From contig JAVLUO010000001.1 of assembly GCA_031628995.1 (NCBI GenBank), positions 400,381-464,380 of the forward strand: a DNA stretch of 64,000 nt. Reading direction: 5' to 3'. This stretch comes from Bacillota bacterium LX-D. Its GTDB lineage: Bacteria > Bacillota > DUOV01 > Zhaonellaceae. Both the position numbers and the translations under genes were made by a program. Below, piece after piece: positions 1 to 7,836 of this stretch (positions within the stretch are counted from its first letter, which is position 1; every line of letters begins with the position of its first letter). Under the pieces are notes generated by a model. It ran no database searches and was not told the DNA's origin. It saw only the letters and a program-made list of their open reading frames with translations.

Positions 1-1
1 A

Positions 2-331
2 GTTGGCAGAATTCTTGATGAAAAAATGATTCCTCTATTTAACGAAAAAGAATATTCTCAAGGAATATTAGCTGGCTTCCAAGCTGTAACAAATGTAATT
101 CAGGAAGATAGCTCAGGGAACACCGATACCACCCATTTAGAATATCAATTTAAATGGTGGCATATCTTATTGATTATTCTAGGCATCATTTTTCTAATTC
201 TCTTAGAAATGATGGGTTTCCCGGTTATTAGAATTATTTTTGTACTTCTTTCTATGGGCGGTCGACGTGGAGGAGGTTCAGGTGGAGGATTCGGCGGTGG
301 ATCTTCCGGTGGCGGTGGTGCAGAACGATAA
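2..331 (+). CDS. TPM-domain (YgcG-like) membrane protein, 3' part
   Basis: The reading frame is open from the first bases of the window (VGRILDEKMIP...), before the first ATG at 26, so the gene starts outside. What is visible is the end of a TPM domain (GILAGFQAVTNVI), a single membrane segment around residues WWHILLIILGIIFLILL, and a glycine-serine rich tail ending GGGGAER. This order (TPM domain, one transmembrane helix, Gly-rich tail) is typical of the YgcG/TPM family, whose members are membrane-anchored with the TPM domain outside; the biochemical role is not settled, with photosystem II repair reported for a plant relative. A hairpin right after the stop closes the transcript. The family call is firm; the function is not. 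Confidence 0.8.
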   Translation, partial: VGRILDEKMIPLFNEKEYSQGILAGFQAVTNVIQEDSSGNTDTTHLEYQFKWWHILLIILGIIFLILLEMMGFPVIRIIFVLLSMGGRRGGGSGGGFGGGSSGGGGAER

Positions 332-372
332 CTTTACCATTAACTTCTAAAATCATATCTAGAATGGAATAA

Positions 373-408
373 CAAGGGGACGGTGTTTGTTAACAACACT
401 GTCCCTTT
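373..408. terminator. Hairpin behind the TPM gene
   Basis: An inverted repeat GGGGACGGTGTT / AACACTGTCCC with a short central loop stands 40 bases after the stop codon. It probably terminates the TPM transcript. Similar GGGGAC...GTCCC palindromes are often scattered in clostridial genomes, so it may also be a dispersed repeat. Confidence 0.6.
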
Positions 409-417
409 AAGTTATCT

Positions 418-490
418 TTAAAAAGCCGAACATTCTTCTGCACATTTGTCACATATCTCGGATATGCCAAATGCTAAAATATATTATAAC
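418..490 (-). pseudogene. C-terminal stub resembling a Cys-rich DUF326-type protein
   Basis: The minus strand reads GISEICDKCAEECSAF followed by a stop at 418-420. The CxxC...C spacing with acidic residues resembles the end of the small four-helix DUF326 (cysteine-rich, possibly metal-binding) proteins. No start or upstream domain is present: the frame is closed beyond about 490. I read it as a leftover of a lost gene. The rest of the gap, up to the LysR gene, shows nothing I can name. Confidence 0.3.
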
Positions 491-780
491 TTATCAAATC
501 TTTATTTGTATACATACGATAACCTAATTTATTATAATGTGATGGCGTTAATAGTCCCCTATTATCATAATATCCCACTGTTCGAGTAGAAACAGATGAT
601 TAGTTCGCAAATTCAGTAATACTATAGAGTTTTTGATTTAAGTCATTCCCTCCCCTCTAATTAGAATTATAAAGGTTGACGCTGTGTTAATCTCAATTTA
701 TATGTAGTACCATATTCCCTCATTATATTTTAAAATTCTTCAAATATATTAAAATGGATTCTACTATTCTATCATACTTT

Positions 781-1656
781 TTATTTTTGGTATGATTTTA
801 AAACTTTAATAAATTCATTTAAATAATCAGCTAAATATTTATTTTTGTGATATATGATACTAAAATTTCTGTTAAATTCAACATTGTTAATTTTTATTAT
901 CTGTAACTTGTGGGAAGCCACTTCATCTTTAATAAGTCTTTCTGAAATAACGGAAAGACCATGTCCTGCTATTACTGCTTGTTTTATTGCTTCTGAATTA
1001 TTGCATATCCACTTTTCTTGTATGGTAAATCCAGCATTTCTCATATGATTTTCAAAAAGCTCACGAGTTCCGCTTCCCTTTTCTCTTAAAATAAATGGTT
1101 GATTATTAAGTTCGGACAATTTTACAGTATTTTTATTTGCAAAATAACTATTTTTGCCGCTTATAAGTACAAGCCTATCTTTAATAACAGGTAAGCATAC
1201 TATATCTTTACTTTTTACTTCCCCTTCAACAAGACCAATATCTAATTGATTAGTTAAAATTTTTGATTCTATGACGCTGGTATTATTAATGAAAACTTGA
1301 GTTTGTATAGTTGGGCATTTAGAGCTGAACTGATTTATTATATCACTCATTACACAGGTTCCAACTGTGACAGTTGCACCTATTTTTAATAAAACAACAG
1401 ATGATTTTTTAATGGTTTCTTCCATTTCATCAAAAAGAGATACAATATGCCTTGCATAACTTAAAAATTGTTCTCCAGCTTCTGTTATATAAAGTTTTTT
1501 TGAAAGCCGTTCAAAAAGTTTAATGTTATAAAAATTTTCAATTTCTGAAATGGCTTGGCTTACAGATGGTTGTGAAATATAAAGATTTTTAGAAGCTAAG
1601 CTCATTTTACCACAATCTGCTACTTCAATAAAAATTTTGAGATGTCGAATTGTCAT
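781..1656 (-). CDS. LysR-family transcriptional regulator
   Basis: The protein starts with the LysR winged helix-turn-helix (MTIRHLKIF..., helix-turn-helix around SQPSVSQAISEIE), followed by an alpha/beta effector-binding domain (IGATVTVGTCVMSDIINQF to the C-terminus). Length is about 291 residues, normal for the family. The frame is open upstream to a TTG at 1686; I chose the ATG at 1656 because it gives the standard N-terminus and has AAAGGA about a dozen bases upstream, while the ATG six residues earlier has no usable ribosome site. The gene diverges from the siroheme reductase gene, the usual LysR arrangement, so it probably controls that gene and itself from the shared 180-bp region. The effector is unknown; sulfite, nitrite or a sulfur metabolite are guesses. 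Confidence 0.88.
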   Translation of the reverse strand: MTIRHLKIFIEVADCGKMSLASKNLYISQPSVSQAISEIENFYNIKLFERLSKKLYITEAGEQFLSYARHIVSLFDEMEETIKKSSVVLLKIGATVTVGTCVMSDIINQFSSKCPTIQTQVFINNTSVIESKILTNQLDIGLVEGEVKSKDIVCLPVIKDRLVLISGKNSYFANKNTVKLSELNNQPFILREKGSGTRELFENHMRNAGFTIQEKWICNNSEAIKQAVIAGHGLSVISERLIKDEVASHKLQIIKINNVEFNRNFSIIYHKNKYLADYLNEFIKVLKSYQK

Positions 1657-1839
1657 ATTAACATTCATTCCTTTTGCTGTGCTCAAGGCACAAAATTTAA
1701 TGAAGGTGTGAAATTTTCTTTCAGGTTAATCACGCTAATTTATAGGTTTATACTTATGATAATAATAATATTTTAGTATTTTACAATAGTTTTTTCATGC
1801 AATAAAATTAAGGCATAAATGATGTCGGGAGGACAAAAT

Positions 1840-2781
1840 ATGAACAAGATTAATGATGAAGAAATAAAAAGAGTAAAGTCTATGGGATTTTTAGCAAATA
1901 ATAACGGAAAACATTTTTCAGCTAGAATTATTACTGAAAATGGTGTCCTTAATGCAAGACAACTTAAAAATGTTAGTGAAGCTGCAGAAAAGTTTGGAAA
2001 TGGTAAAATTTCATTTACTGCAAGACTTACTTTGGAATTGCCTGGAATAAAGTATGAAGATATTGAAGAAGTAAGAAATTACATATCTCAAGAAGGGATG
2101 GTAACTGGGGGAACAGGTGCAAAAATCAGACCTATAGTTTCCTGCAAAGGTACAGTATGTACATATGGGCTTTTTGATACACAAGCTATGGCCAAAGAAA
2201 TACATAAAAGATTTTTTGAAGGATATTATGATGTAAGTTTGCCACATAAATTTAAAATTGCAGTAGGTGGATGTCCTAATAATTGTGTTAAGCCTGATTT
2301 AAATGATTTTGGTATTGTAGGGCAAAAAATACCTAATTATAATTTGGAAAAATGCAAGAAATGTAAAAAATGTAACGTAGAGAGTTCATGCCCTATGAAA
2401 GCAGCAAAACTTATTGACGAAGTTTTAAATATTGATAAAAAACTTTGTAATAATTGTGGACTATGTATAGATAAATGCTATTTTAAGGCAATAGAGGATG
2501 GCACACAAGGTTATAAAATATATATTGGCGGAAGATGGGGAAAGTCAACCCGCCATGGTTCATTTTTTGATAAAATATTTACAAAAGATGAAACAATGAA
2601 TATTCTTGAAAAAACAATTCTGTTTTTCAGGGATAAGGCCTTTAAAGGAGAACGTTTAGGTAATACAATTGACAGACTTGGATTTGAGTATGCTGAGACG
2701 AAAATTTTAAATGATAAAATTCTTAAAAGAAAGAACGAGATATTAAGTGCTCCTTTAAACATTCAAGGAGAAAAAGTATAA
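1840..2781 (+). CDS. Siroheme nitrite/sulfite reductase fused to a 2[4Fe-4S] ferredoxin domain
   Basis: 313 residues. The N-terminal half is the nitrite/sulfite reductase fold; siroheme-[4Fe-4S] cysteines are Cys102 and Cys107 (CKGTVC) plus Cys145 and Cys149 (GGCPNNC). A bacterial ferredoxin insert follows with Cys172/175/178/184 and Cys203/206/209/213. This layout is that of the AsrC-like small reductases of anaerobes, which take electrons from ferredoxin-type donors to reduce sulfite or nitrite. The start at 1840 is set by GGGAGGA just upstream; the earlier ATGs at 1819 and 1822 have none. No asrA or asrB lies alongside, so it may work alone, and nitrite versus sulfite cannot be decided here. 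The gene and its LysR neighbour are more AT-rich in codon choice than the housekeeping genes to the right, suggesting transfer. Confidence 0.85.
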   Translation: MNKINDEEIKRVKSMGFLANNNGKHFSARIITENGVLNARQLKNVSEAAEKFGNGKISFTARLTLELPGIKYEDIEEVRNYISQEGMVTGGTGAKIRPIVSCKGTVCTYGLFDTQAMAKEIHKRFFEGYYDVSLPHKFKIAVGGCPNNCVKPDLNDFGIVGQKIPNYNLEKCKKCKKCNVESSCPMKAAKLIDEVLNIDKKLCNNCGLCIDKCYFKAIEDGTQGYKIYIGGRWGKSTRHGSFFDKIFTKDETMNILEKTILFFRDKAFKGERLGNTIDRLGFEYAETKILNDKILKRKNEILSAPLNIQGEKV

Positions 2782-2820
2782 TATCCAAAAAATATATATC
2801 TGTTTTCTTATGCATAATAA

Positions 2821-3165
2821 TTAGCGACAGTATTTAATTGCCTGGCCTAAAGCGCTTTTGGGCAATACTCGTGGGGTTTGAGTTTTAAGCCATGCCAAAA
2901 AGGCATCCAGCACAGGGCGGCTGCGCACCAAGCGAGTTTTATAGCAGGATTAAAACTTTTGGGGGTGTTTACTAGCAAACCGCAGCCCTGGCCATTAGGC
3001 CCTAATTTGTCTATTTCTACAGGCAGCCACTGTGTCGGGACTACTTTGGTAGTATCTACGGATTTAAACTTCCGAAGCCAATACCGTAATTGAGGAAGTT
3101 TTATATCGTGCTCTGCACACCATATTTGGTGTTTTGGGAAGATTATCGCATTACCGAGGGAAATT
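2821..3165 (-). pseudogene. Internally deleted IS66-family insertion sequence
   Basis: Two protein pieces in different minus-strand frames abut. The upstream piece (about 3125 down to 2950) reads WCAEHDIKLPQLRYWLRKF then VPTQWLPVEID, like the small accessory protein (TnpA/OrfA) of IS66 elements. The downstream piece (about 2943 to the stop at 2821-2823) reads RPVLDAFLAWLKTQTPRVLP then KSALGQAIKYC, which is the C-terminal signature of the IS66 transposase TnpC (family pattern PKSALGKAI.Y). Everything between the two, including TnpB and the catalytic part of TnpC, is missing. No intact end repeats were found. The gap from 2782 to 3298 holds nothing else except the hairpin at its right end. Confidence 0.65.
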
Positions 3166-3217
3166 AACTAGGTGGGTAGTATTTGACGCTTACACAATAC
3201 AAATAAAATATAAAATG

Positions 3218-3275
3218 TTCAAATGTCCTGTGAATGCTTACAGAATTACCTGTTAGTATTCACAGGACATTTGAA
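3218..3275. terminator. Long perfect inverted repeat behind ybjQ-like gene
   Basis: The arms TTCAAATGTCCTGTGAAT at 3218 and its exact reverse complement ending at 3275 can form an 18-bp stem around a loop of about 20 bases. On the minus strand it follows the stop of the YbjQ-like gene and is followed by a T-rich stretch, so a terminator is likely; the stem is longer than needed and could be a repeat element. Confidence 0.6.
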
Positions 3276-3298
3276 ATCTACATATAATACAAATTATT

Positions 3299-3619
3299 TC
3301 ACTCAATTACCACTGCCGTACCTGAAGCCGTTACCATTAGCATATTACCACCTTGACCTAATACCTCATAGTCAATATCTACTCCAACGATTGCATTAGC
3401 ACCAAGAGCACCTGCTCTCTTCTCCATCTCTTTTAATGCTGCTTCTCTTGCCTCAATCAATTCCCCCTCATATGACCCAGAACGGCCTCCAAAAAAGTTT
3501 GAGAGCCCAGCAGCGAAATCCTTAATAAAGTTTACTCCAGAAATTACTTCTCCAAATACTATTCCCTTGTACTCAGTAACCTTTCTACCTTCCACATTAG
3601 GTGTTGTTGTTACAATCAT
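3299..3619 (-). CDS. YbjQ/UPF0145 family protein
   Basis: A 106-residue protein that matches the YbjQ (UPF0145) family from end to end: [21 protein letters not shown] at the start, the [20 protein letters not shown] helix, then [10 protein letters not shown] and [12 protein letters not shown]. Members form small oligomeric beta-rich rings and have been proposed to bind metals; the function is not established. Length is full. It stands alone between remnants, with a hairpin after the stop. The family assignment is firm. Confidence 0.9.
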   Translation of the reverse strand: MIVTTTPNVEGRKVTEYKGIVFGEVISGVNFIKDFAAGLSNFFGGRSGSYEGELIEAREAALKEMEKRAGALGANAIVGVDIDYEVLGQGGNMLMVTASGTAVVIE

Positions 3620-3697
3620 TCCAATCCCTCCAACCTGCTATATTCTAATATTATTTATATTTTAAACCAGTAACTAGTTATCCATATTTCTCTACAT

Positions 3698-3946
3698 TTA
3701 TATTTTCCTTATCTCCATATCTCTCATACTCCCCAAATTTCCCCTATATTCAATTCTGCCTGATTTAATAAGTTCTAATATCCTCCAAAATATAAAAAAA
3801 TCCGAAATATAATTTTCATCTCTTCCCATAACCTGCCCCACAGTTCTTGCACATTTAGAAAAGTAGTGATTTGTATGCTCTAGAATTATCTCATCAAAAT
3901 AAGGTTCAGGAACACTCACAACGCTTTTATCTTTGACAACACGCAA
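3698..3946 (-). pseudogene. DUF3658 C-terminal domain fragment
   Basis: The frame reads VSVPEPYFDEIIL, DFFIFWRILELIKSGRIEY and SMRDMEIRKI, which is the C-terminal DUF3658 half of the DUF1835/DUF3658 proteins. The N-terminal DUF1835 half is missing and the frame opens only with a TTG inside the overlap with a different gene stub (3916-4065). I take it as the 3' end of a deleted gene rather than a short functional protein. Function of the parent family is unknown. Confidence 0.6.
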
Positions 3947-4065
3947 GTTAGAGTTTTCCTGTTAAAGTTTTCTCCATAAGTCCATGATATTACCGCATAT
4001 TTACCCTGTAACAATATTTCACTTAATTCATTTTCATCATTTATTTGCCTATCTTTCCTTCTCAT
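3916..4065 (-). pseudogene. N-terminal stub of a PPOX-type flavoprotein
   Basis: From the ATG at 4065 the minus strand reads MRRKDRQINDENELSEILLQ then GKYAVISWTYGEN before leaving the family and stopping at 3916-3918. The start of the intact flavoprotein at 6728-7192 is MRRKDRSIDKEQAIELLKKG, so this is the 5' end of a related gene of the pyridoxamine 5'-phosphate oxidase-like (NimA) group. A deletion has joined it, out of frame, to the DUF3658 stub. A TTG fifteen bases upstream with AGGAG before it may have been the original start. Confidence 0.6.
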
Positions 4066-4080
4066 ATGATACTTTTCCAA

Positions 4081-4450
4081 AATAATTAACTCCTAACATT
4101 TTCCTGATTTAGTTTTGTCTTGCAATTGTGAAACAACTTTTTATAAATTACACCATACTGTTAAATCATAAAAAATCTGCTCAAAATCACCCCAAAATGC
4201 AGCCTACTCCTATGGTTCGTTCTAAGAACATAAAAAACCGTGAAAGGCTATAGGATTGCTCCTTTAAACACTCCACGGGTATCACCAAACTTTATTATCA
4301 TTGGACACCAGAACCTAAATTTTGTGAATAATTCAGAATAATAAGTTATAACAAATCCTTCTTTACATATGCAGGGAATTATGCACTCAAATCTTTGGTA
4401 GATTTTAAATACACAAGTTTGCATATCTGCCTTACACTATAGAATTTACT
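4081..4450. other. Intergenic stretch without recognised content
   Basis: About 370 bases between the PPOX stub and the HD hydrolase gene. All frames are closed at short intervals, and I see no RNA gene, repeat or known regulatory motif. It may be eroded coding sequence like its surroundings. Confidence 0.4.
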
Positions 4451-4945
4451 TCATTTACAGTACATGTTGTCAAGATAACATAGTCCTGTATTAGTCTTAA
4501 AATATTTTTGTTTAATGGTCTCTATCTGTTCTTTTTTCATAGCATCTTCAAAAATATTTACAAGAAAATCTGCTTCTACAAGTATTTGAAAATCTATATC
4601 GTCTATTTTATTATAAGTATGATGGTTGCCTATTAAATAACAAACCCTGTCTAAAAAGTCTTTGCTTAAACTAAATTCTTGCAAAATATCACATGCTATA
4701 GGTGGCCCTTCTATCTCCTGATACTTTCCGGCAGATGATGAGTATTTCCTTTCACTTTCCTTAATCCCGATATCATGTAAAATTGCAGCCGCTTCAAGGA
4801 TTTTAAGTTTTTCTTCCGGGATATTCTCAAGTTCTCCTATGCTTTTTGCAAATCCATACACCTTTAGTGCATGATTAATTCGCTTAGCATCACCATCAAA
4901 GTATTCTATCATTTTTTTCATAGTAGCACTTACAATATTTATCAT
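4451..4945 (-). CDS. HD-domain phosphohydrolase
   Basis: 164 residues with the HD signature in order: RINHALKVYG (first His), AAAILHDIG (HD), LIGNHHTY (His) and ILVEADFLVN (Asp). These form the metal site of HD superfamily phosphohydrolases, which act on nucleotides or phosphorylated small molecules. The protein is a stand-alone HD domain of normal size. The ATG at 4943-4945 has GGGGAGAGAG five bases upstream. The neighbours are remnants and give no clue to the substrate. The enzyme class is firm, the substrate unknown. Confidence 0.85.
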   Translation of the reverse strand: MINIVSATMKKMIEYFDGDAKRINHALKVYGFAKSIGELENIPEEKLKILEAAAILHDIGIKESERKYSSSAGKYQEIEGPPIACDILQEFSLSKDFLDRVCYLIGNHHTYNKIDDIDFQILVEADFLVNIFEDAMKKEQIETIKQKYFKTNTGLCYLDNMYCK

Positions 4946-4984
4946 ATCATCTCTCTCCCCACTAATTACTTAGTTTTGCATATT

Positions 4985-5620
4985 ATTAACGGTCCTTAAA
5001 AGCTTTGCTTTCCAAAATATCAAAATCACTATAGCGATAATCACCTGTATGATAGTTCTAAGATTACATAATATTGCTTGGCAAGTCCAGTATTTCACCG
5101 AAAAAATTTGTACAGAAATGAACTAAAACCCCCGATAAAATACTTCTACTACTATTGTTATTATAAATCCAGTTCAATGGTCAAGTGCGAAACCTCTCCA
5201 TCCGAATTCTTCACCGAGAGGTCCCTGTAGAATAAGCATATAAAGAAATATTGGTACAATCAGCCAAGGCTGCTGAATCATTATGGGAAGCAAAAGTGAA
5301 TTGAATTTCGCTCCTGTAAAGGCATTCATAAATAAAAAAGACAGTGTCAGTATACCCGGCATTAATAGAAAGATATAAAGATACCAGACCTTATTAAACC
5401 TATACTGTAGCGCTCTTTTTAAAAGATTTTTCACTCCCTCTTTTCCATATTTTAAATAGGTAAGGAAGAGTGCAGTAATAGAAGGTGCAAAAGTACCCAT
5501 CTTTACAAGCAAATCATTGGATACAGAAGTCATTAGCAATTCTTTTGACTCCAAAACAGCAGGGAAGAATATTAGCCATGAGATCCCAATAGTTAGCAAG
5601 CAATAAATAATTAGATAACA
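4985..5620 (-). pseudogene. Broken CPBP-family intramembrane protease
   Basis: The upstream part (5174 to about 5620) has hydrophobic segments and ends with the first catalytic motif of CPBP (Abi) proteases, GPLGEEFGWRGFALDH, then stops. In another frame, around 5160-5070, comes SILSGVLVHFCTNFFGEIL, which is the last conserved motif (His/Asn) of the same family, and after another frame change a final membrane helix (VIIAIVILIFWKAKLL). The stretch between motif 1 and motif 3, including the F/WxxxH motif, is absent. At least one deletion and one frameshift have therefore inactivated the gene. The 5' end is unclear because the frame lacks a good ATG. Confidence 0.75.
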
Positions 5621-5857
5621 TAATGCATAGCCGCGCCTGCAAAAACACCTAATAGCAGAAAGAAGAAAAATCCTTCAATTTGCATGTTTTCTCTACCGTA
5701 AAATCCTAGAAGAAAAGCATATAGCATCCTATAAGAATTTGTGAGACTCTTCGTCCCCATTGTTTATGTTCCTTTGGCAGTGTCTTGGTTAAAAAGATAC
5801 CAACTGCCACAGAAAATCCTATATAACTGAAATTAAATAAATAAAAAATATACCCTT
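5611..5857 (-). pseudogene. Fragment of a polytopic membrane protein
   Basis: Two adjoining minus-strand frames read like one protein split by a frameshift: AVGIFLTKTLPKEHKQWGRR, VSQILIGCYMLFF, then GFYGRENMQIEGFFFFLLLG and VFAGAAMHYVI before a stop at 5611-5613. The GRENMQIEGF...IHY pattern resembles the N-terminal part of membrane-bound 4Fe-4S proteins of the NapH/polyferredoxin type, but no cysteine motif remains, so this is a tentative call. On its 5' side it merges with the integrase stub and on its 3' side with the CPBP pseudogene. Confidence 0.4.
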
Positions 5858-6154
5858 CTCAAATAGATAATCTTCTTCTTTCATTCCATTAATGTAATTA
5901 TTAATTTCCTCTCTCAATTGCCCATTGATTGGAAACAACTTTGTCTTGTTCGTTTTTTCTTTCCTTATTGCAATATGAGTTTTATTTTTTACATCCGATA
6001 CTTTTAGAGAAATAATATCCCCAATGCGCATTCCTGTGTTGAATGCCATAATACAAACCATATAATACTTATAATTCTTTCTCATCATTTCTCTTTTAAG
6101 TTCAATAATCTTACCCATATCTTTTATCGGCTGAACTAATTCTATAGTAAACAC
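5819..6154 (-). pseudogene. Truncated tyrosine recombinase (phage integrase family)
   Basis: The frame shows the start of a catalytic core: VQPIKDMGKIIELKREM, then AFNTGMRIGDIISLKVSDV with the first catalytic Arg, and RKEKTNKTKLFPINGQLREE. It breaks off after EEDYLFEKG, where the frame runs into sequence of another gene; the HxxR and Tyr motifs are missing, so it cannot recombine DNA. It probably marks a former mobile element in this decaying region. Confidence 0.7.
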
Positions 6155-6298
6155 TTCTTCCAGAAAATTTTGCTAATCCCATTATATTACTCTTACCGTA
6201 ATCTGGCAGCACAATATGTTACACTTATAAGATGTAAAAATTGATATTTCAAAAGAAGTCCTTATTTATCAAGGCTTGAAGCCATTTTATCACTGTAT

Positions 6299-6726
6299 AT
6301 AAATAAAAAACTCATGTCAAAACCCAACACCCCTCAACCCCTTGTCCCATCTATCCTTTACCCTATTTTCCTATTTTCTTCCATATAAAAAAGTCATGTC
6401 AAAGATCACCCATTTTCATTGTTGCTATCTCCTATTTTCTTCCTATTTTCAGCCTCATTTTAGATAAAAAAGTCGTGTCAAAAGTAAGGATTAAATAGGG
6501 ATAAGTTGCAAGGGAAAAGGGGAAATTTTAATCAATATCTTTCATCAATACACCCTTCAAATCCAATAAAATCAATACTTTTACCCTTATTCCTTTCTCT
6601 TTGAGCCTAAAAAAGCCCTGCAGCAATTCAGGATTTCTCCTGCATTTACAGCATGGCTTTTAACATGACTTTTTTATTTTTAACACGAGTTTTTTATTCG
6701 TGACACGAGTTTTTTAGGGTTATACA
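6299..6726. repeat. Unnamed intergenic element, copy I
   Basis: On the plus strand the left part has three spaced copies of a word like AAAAAAGTCATGTCAAA (near 6304, 6387, 6465) among C-rich pyrimidine tracts. The middle has an AATAGGGATAAG stretch and ATCAATA words. The right part has a hairpin (6611-6658, GC arms around CAGGA/TCCTG) and then three tandem 20-bp units ending in TTTTTTATT whose word (ACATGAC, ACACGAG, ACACGAG) is the inverse of the left word. Read on the minus strand the hairpin is followed by a T-run, like a terminator. The part from 6521 on is repeated almost identically at 8937. No protein is encoded. Confidence 0.6.
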
Positions 6727-6727
6727 G

Positions 6728-7192
6728 TTACTTCCTTGCCTTTCCTGTCAAGTGCTCAATATTGATTTTAATAACTTTTGTCCTGACACTGTCTTTCTGT
6801 ATATATTCTATTCCTTTTTCCATGAACTCTCCAGAGTATTTTTGAATGAGTGCAACCAATGCAGCCTCTTTTTCCTTATCATATACTTCAACTGCACGTC
6901 CAAACACAATTACACTTTCATACCTATAGCTGAATTTGTCTGGAGTGGGCTCAGTATTGCCAACAACACAAAAAGAAACCCTATTATTATTTGCAATATT
7001 ATCCAATTTGCTTCCTTCGACAGCACAATGATAATAAATATTTCCTTCATAGTATATATAGTTTAGTGGCACCCCATAGGCATATCCATTTTCACCTACT
7101 GTAGATAATATTCCGTATTGTCCTTTTTTTAACAGTTCAATAGCCTGTTCCTTATCAATACTTCTATCTTTTCTTCTCATTTCTTTAAACAT
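6728..7192 (-). CDS. Pyridoxamine 5'-phosphate oxidase-like flavoprotein (NimA-like)
   Basis: 154 residues from the ATG at 7192, which has GGGAG seven bases upstream; the frame is open to 7231 but the earlier ATG lacks a ribosome site. The sequence MRRKDRSIDKEQAIELLKKG, YGILSTVGENGYAYGVPLNY, IYYHCAVEGSKLDNIANN and VSFCVVG is characteristic of the split-barrel FMN proteins of the PPOX/NimA group, which reduce small aromatic nitro compounds or quinones or are of unknown role. A remnant of a sister gene lies at 3916-4065. No operon partner is visible. Confidence 0.85.
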   Translation of the reverse strand: MFKEMRRKDRSIDKEQAIELLKKGQYGILSTVGENGYAYGVPLNYIYYEGNIYYHCAVEGSKLDNIANNNRVSFCVVGNTEPTPDKFSYRYESVIVFGRAVEVYDKEKEAALVALIQKYSGEFMEKGIEYIQKDSVRTKVIKINIEHLTGKARK

Positions 7193-7329
7193 ATCCTGTC
7201 TCCCTTGTATAAAATCTCTTCCATGAATCACACCTCAAAAAATCAATCCGGTACCCGTAAAATGTTTCCATCCTCCATATCAAGTCCCACGTTTTCACTC
7301 TTTGATTTTACCGGTAGCGGCATGGAAGC

Positions 7330-7836
7330 CTAAGGTCGAATTAATAAATTAATCCCCTTGAAAATAGCCACCCATACGATAAATGGTAAGTTCATCGTTT
7401 GATGAACATGAACTTTGTAATCATAAATATCTAAAAGACTTTTAAACAGCGAAGAAGTTTTATGTGCTGTCAGCACGACTTCTTTTCCATTACTTATAGT
7501 TATCGTTTTAAATGCAAAAGTAGATTTTACATCATAGATATTCTGTTCATAAATCATTTGAAGCTCTTTAAAAAAAGACTTTTTTTCATGGAGTGATATA
7601 TCTTTAATTCGTACGATCTCTTTCCCGTCTGGTTGAAACACAATAAAGGCGTTATGTATTAAATTTTCTTTTGTGGATATTGCTTTGTATTCTTCTTTTC
7701 CAGAAAAAAATGAATACTTTCCAATTGGAAAACTCCATTTAGGATAAAGCAATACTTCTTCATCTGTCTGTGTTTCTCGTATACGAGTTTTAGTCAAATC
7801 CATAAATGAATCTTTAAAAATAAACGAATAAGCCAT
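7330..7836 (-). CDS. Uncharacterised protein, possibly Tubby/LURP-like beta-barrel
   Basis: 168 residues; the ATG at 7836 has AGGAGG six bases upstream, so this is a real gene. I do not recognise it with certainty. The pattern of short alternating beta strands (YSFIFKDSF, AFIVFQPDGKEIVRIKD, STFAFKTITISNGKEVVLTA) ending in a hydrophobic helix (LPFIVWVAIFKGINLLI) is similar to the small Tubby-C/LURP-one-like proteins of Bacillota (YxjI-like). No signal peptide is seen. It stands alone in the accessory region. Confidence 0.6.
   Translation of the reverse strand: MAYSFIFKDSFMDLTKTRIRETQTDEEVLLYPKWSFPIGKYSFFSGKEEYKAISTKENLIHNAFIVFQPDGKEIVRIKDISLHEKKSFFKELQMIYEQNIYDVKSTFAFKTITISNGKEVVLTAHKTSSLFKSLLDIYDYKVHVHQTMNLPFIVWVAIFKGINLLIRP

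Noticed and set aside
2878..3093. 71-residue plus-strand frame
   Set aside because: It lies opposite the IS66 remnant, has no ribosome site and no family resemblance.
6299..6726. The spaced AAAAAAGTCATGTCAAA words as a CRISPR array
   Set aside because: The repeats are short, few, differ in spacing (about 80 bases on one side, 20 on the other) and are inverted between the sides; no cas genes are present.
6611..6726. Tandem repeats before a hairpin as a type III toxin-antitoxin RNA
   Set aside because: The units are 20 bases, shorter than the known ToxI-like repeats, and no ToxN-like gene is downstream.
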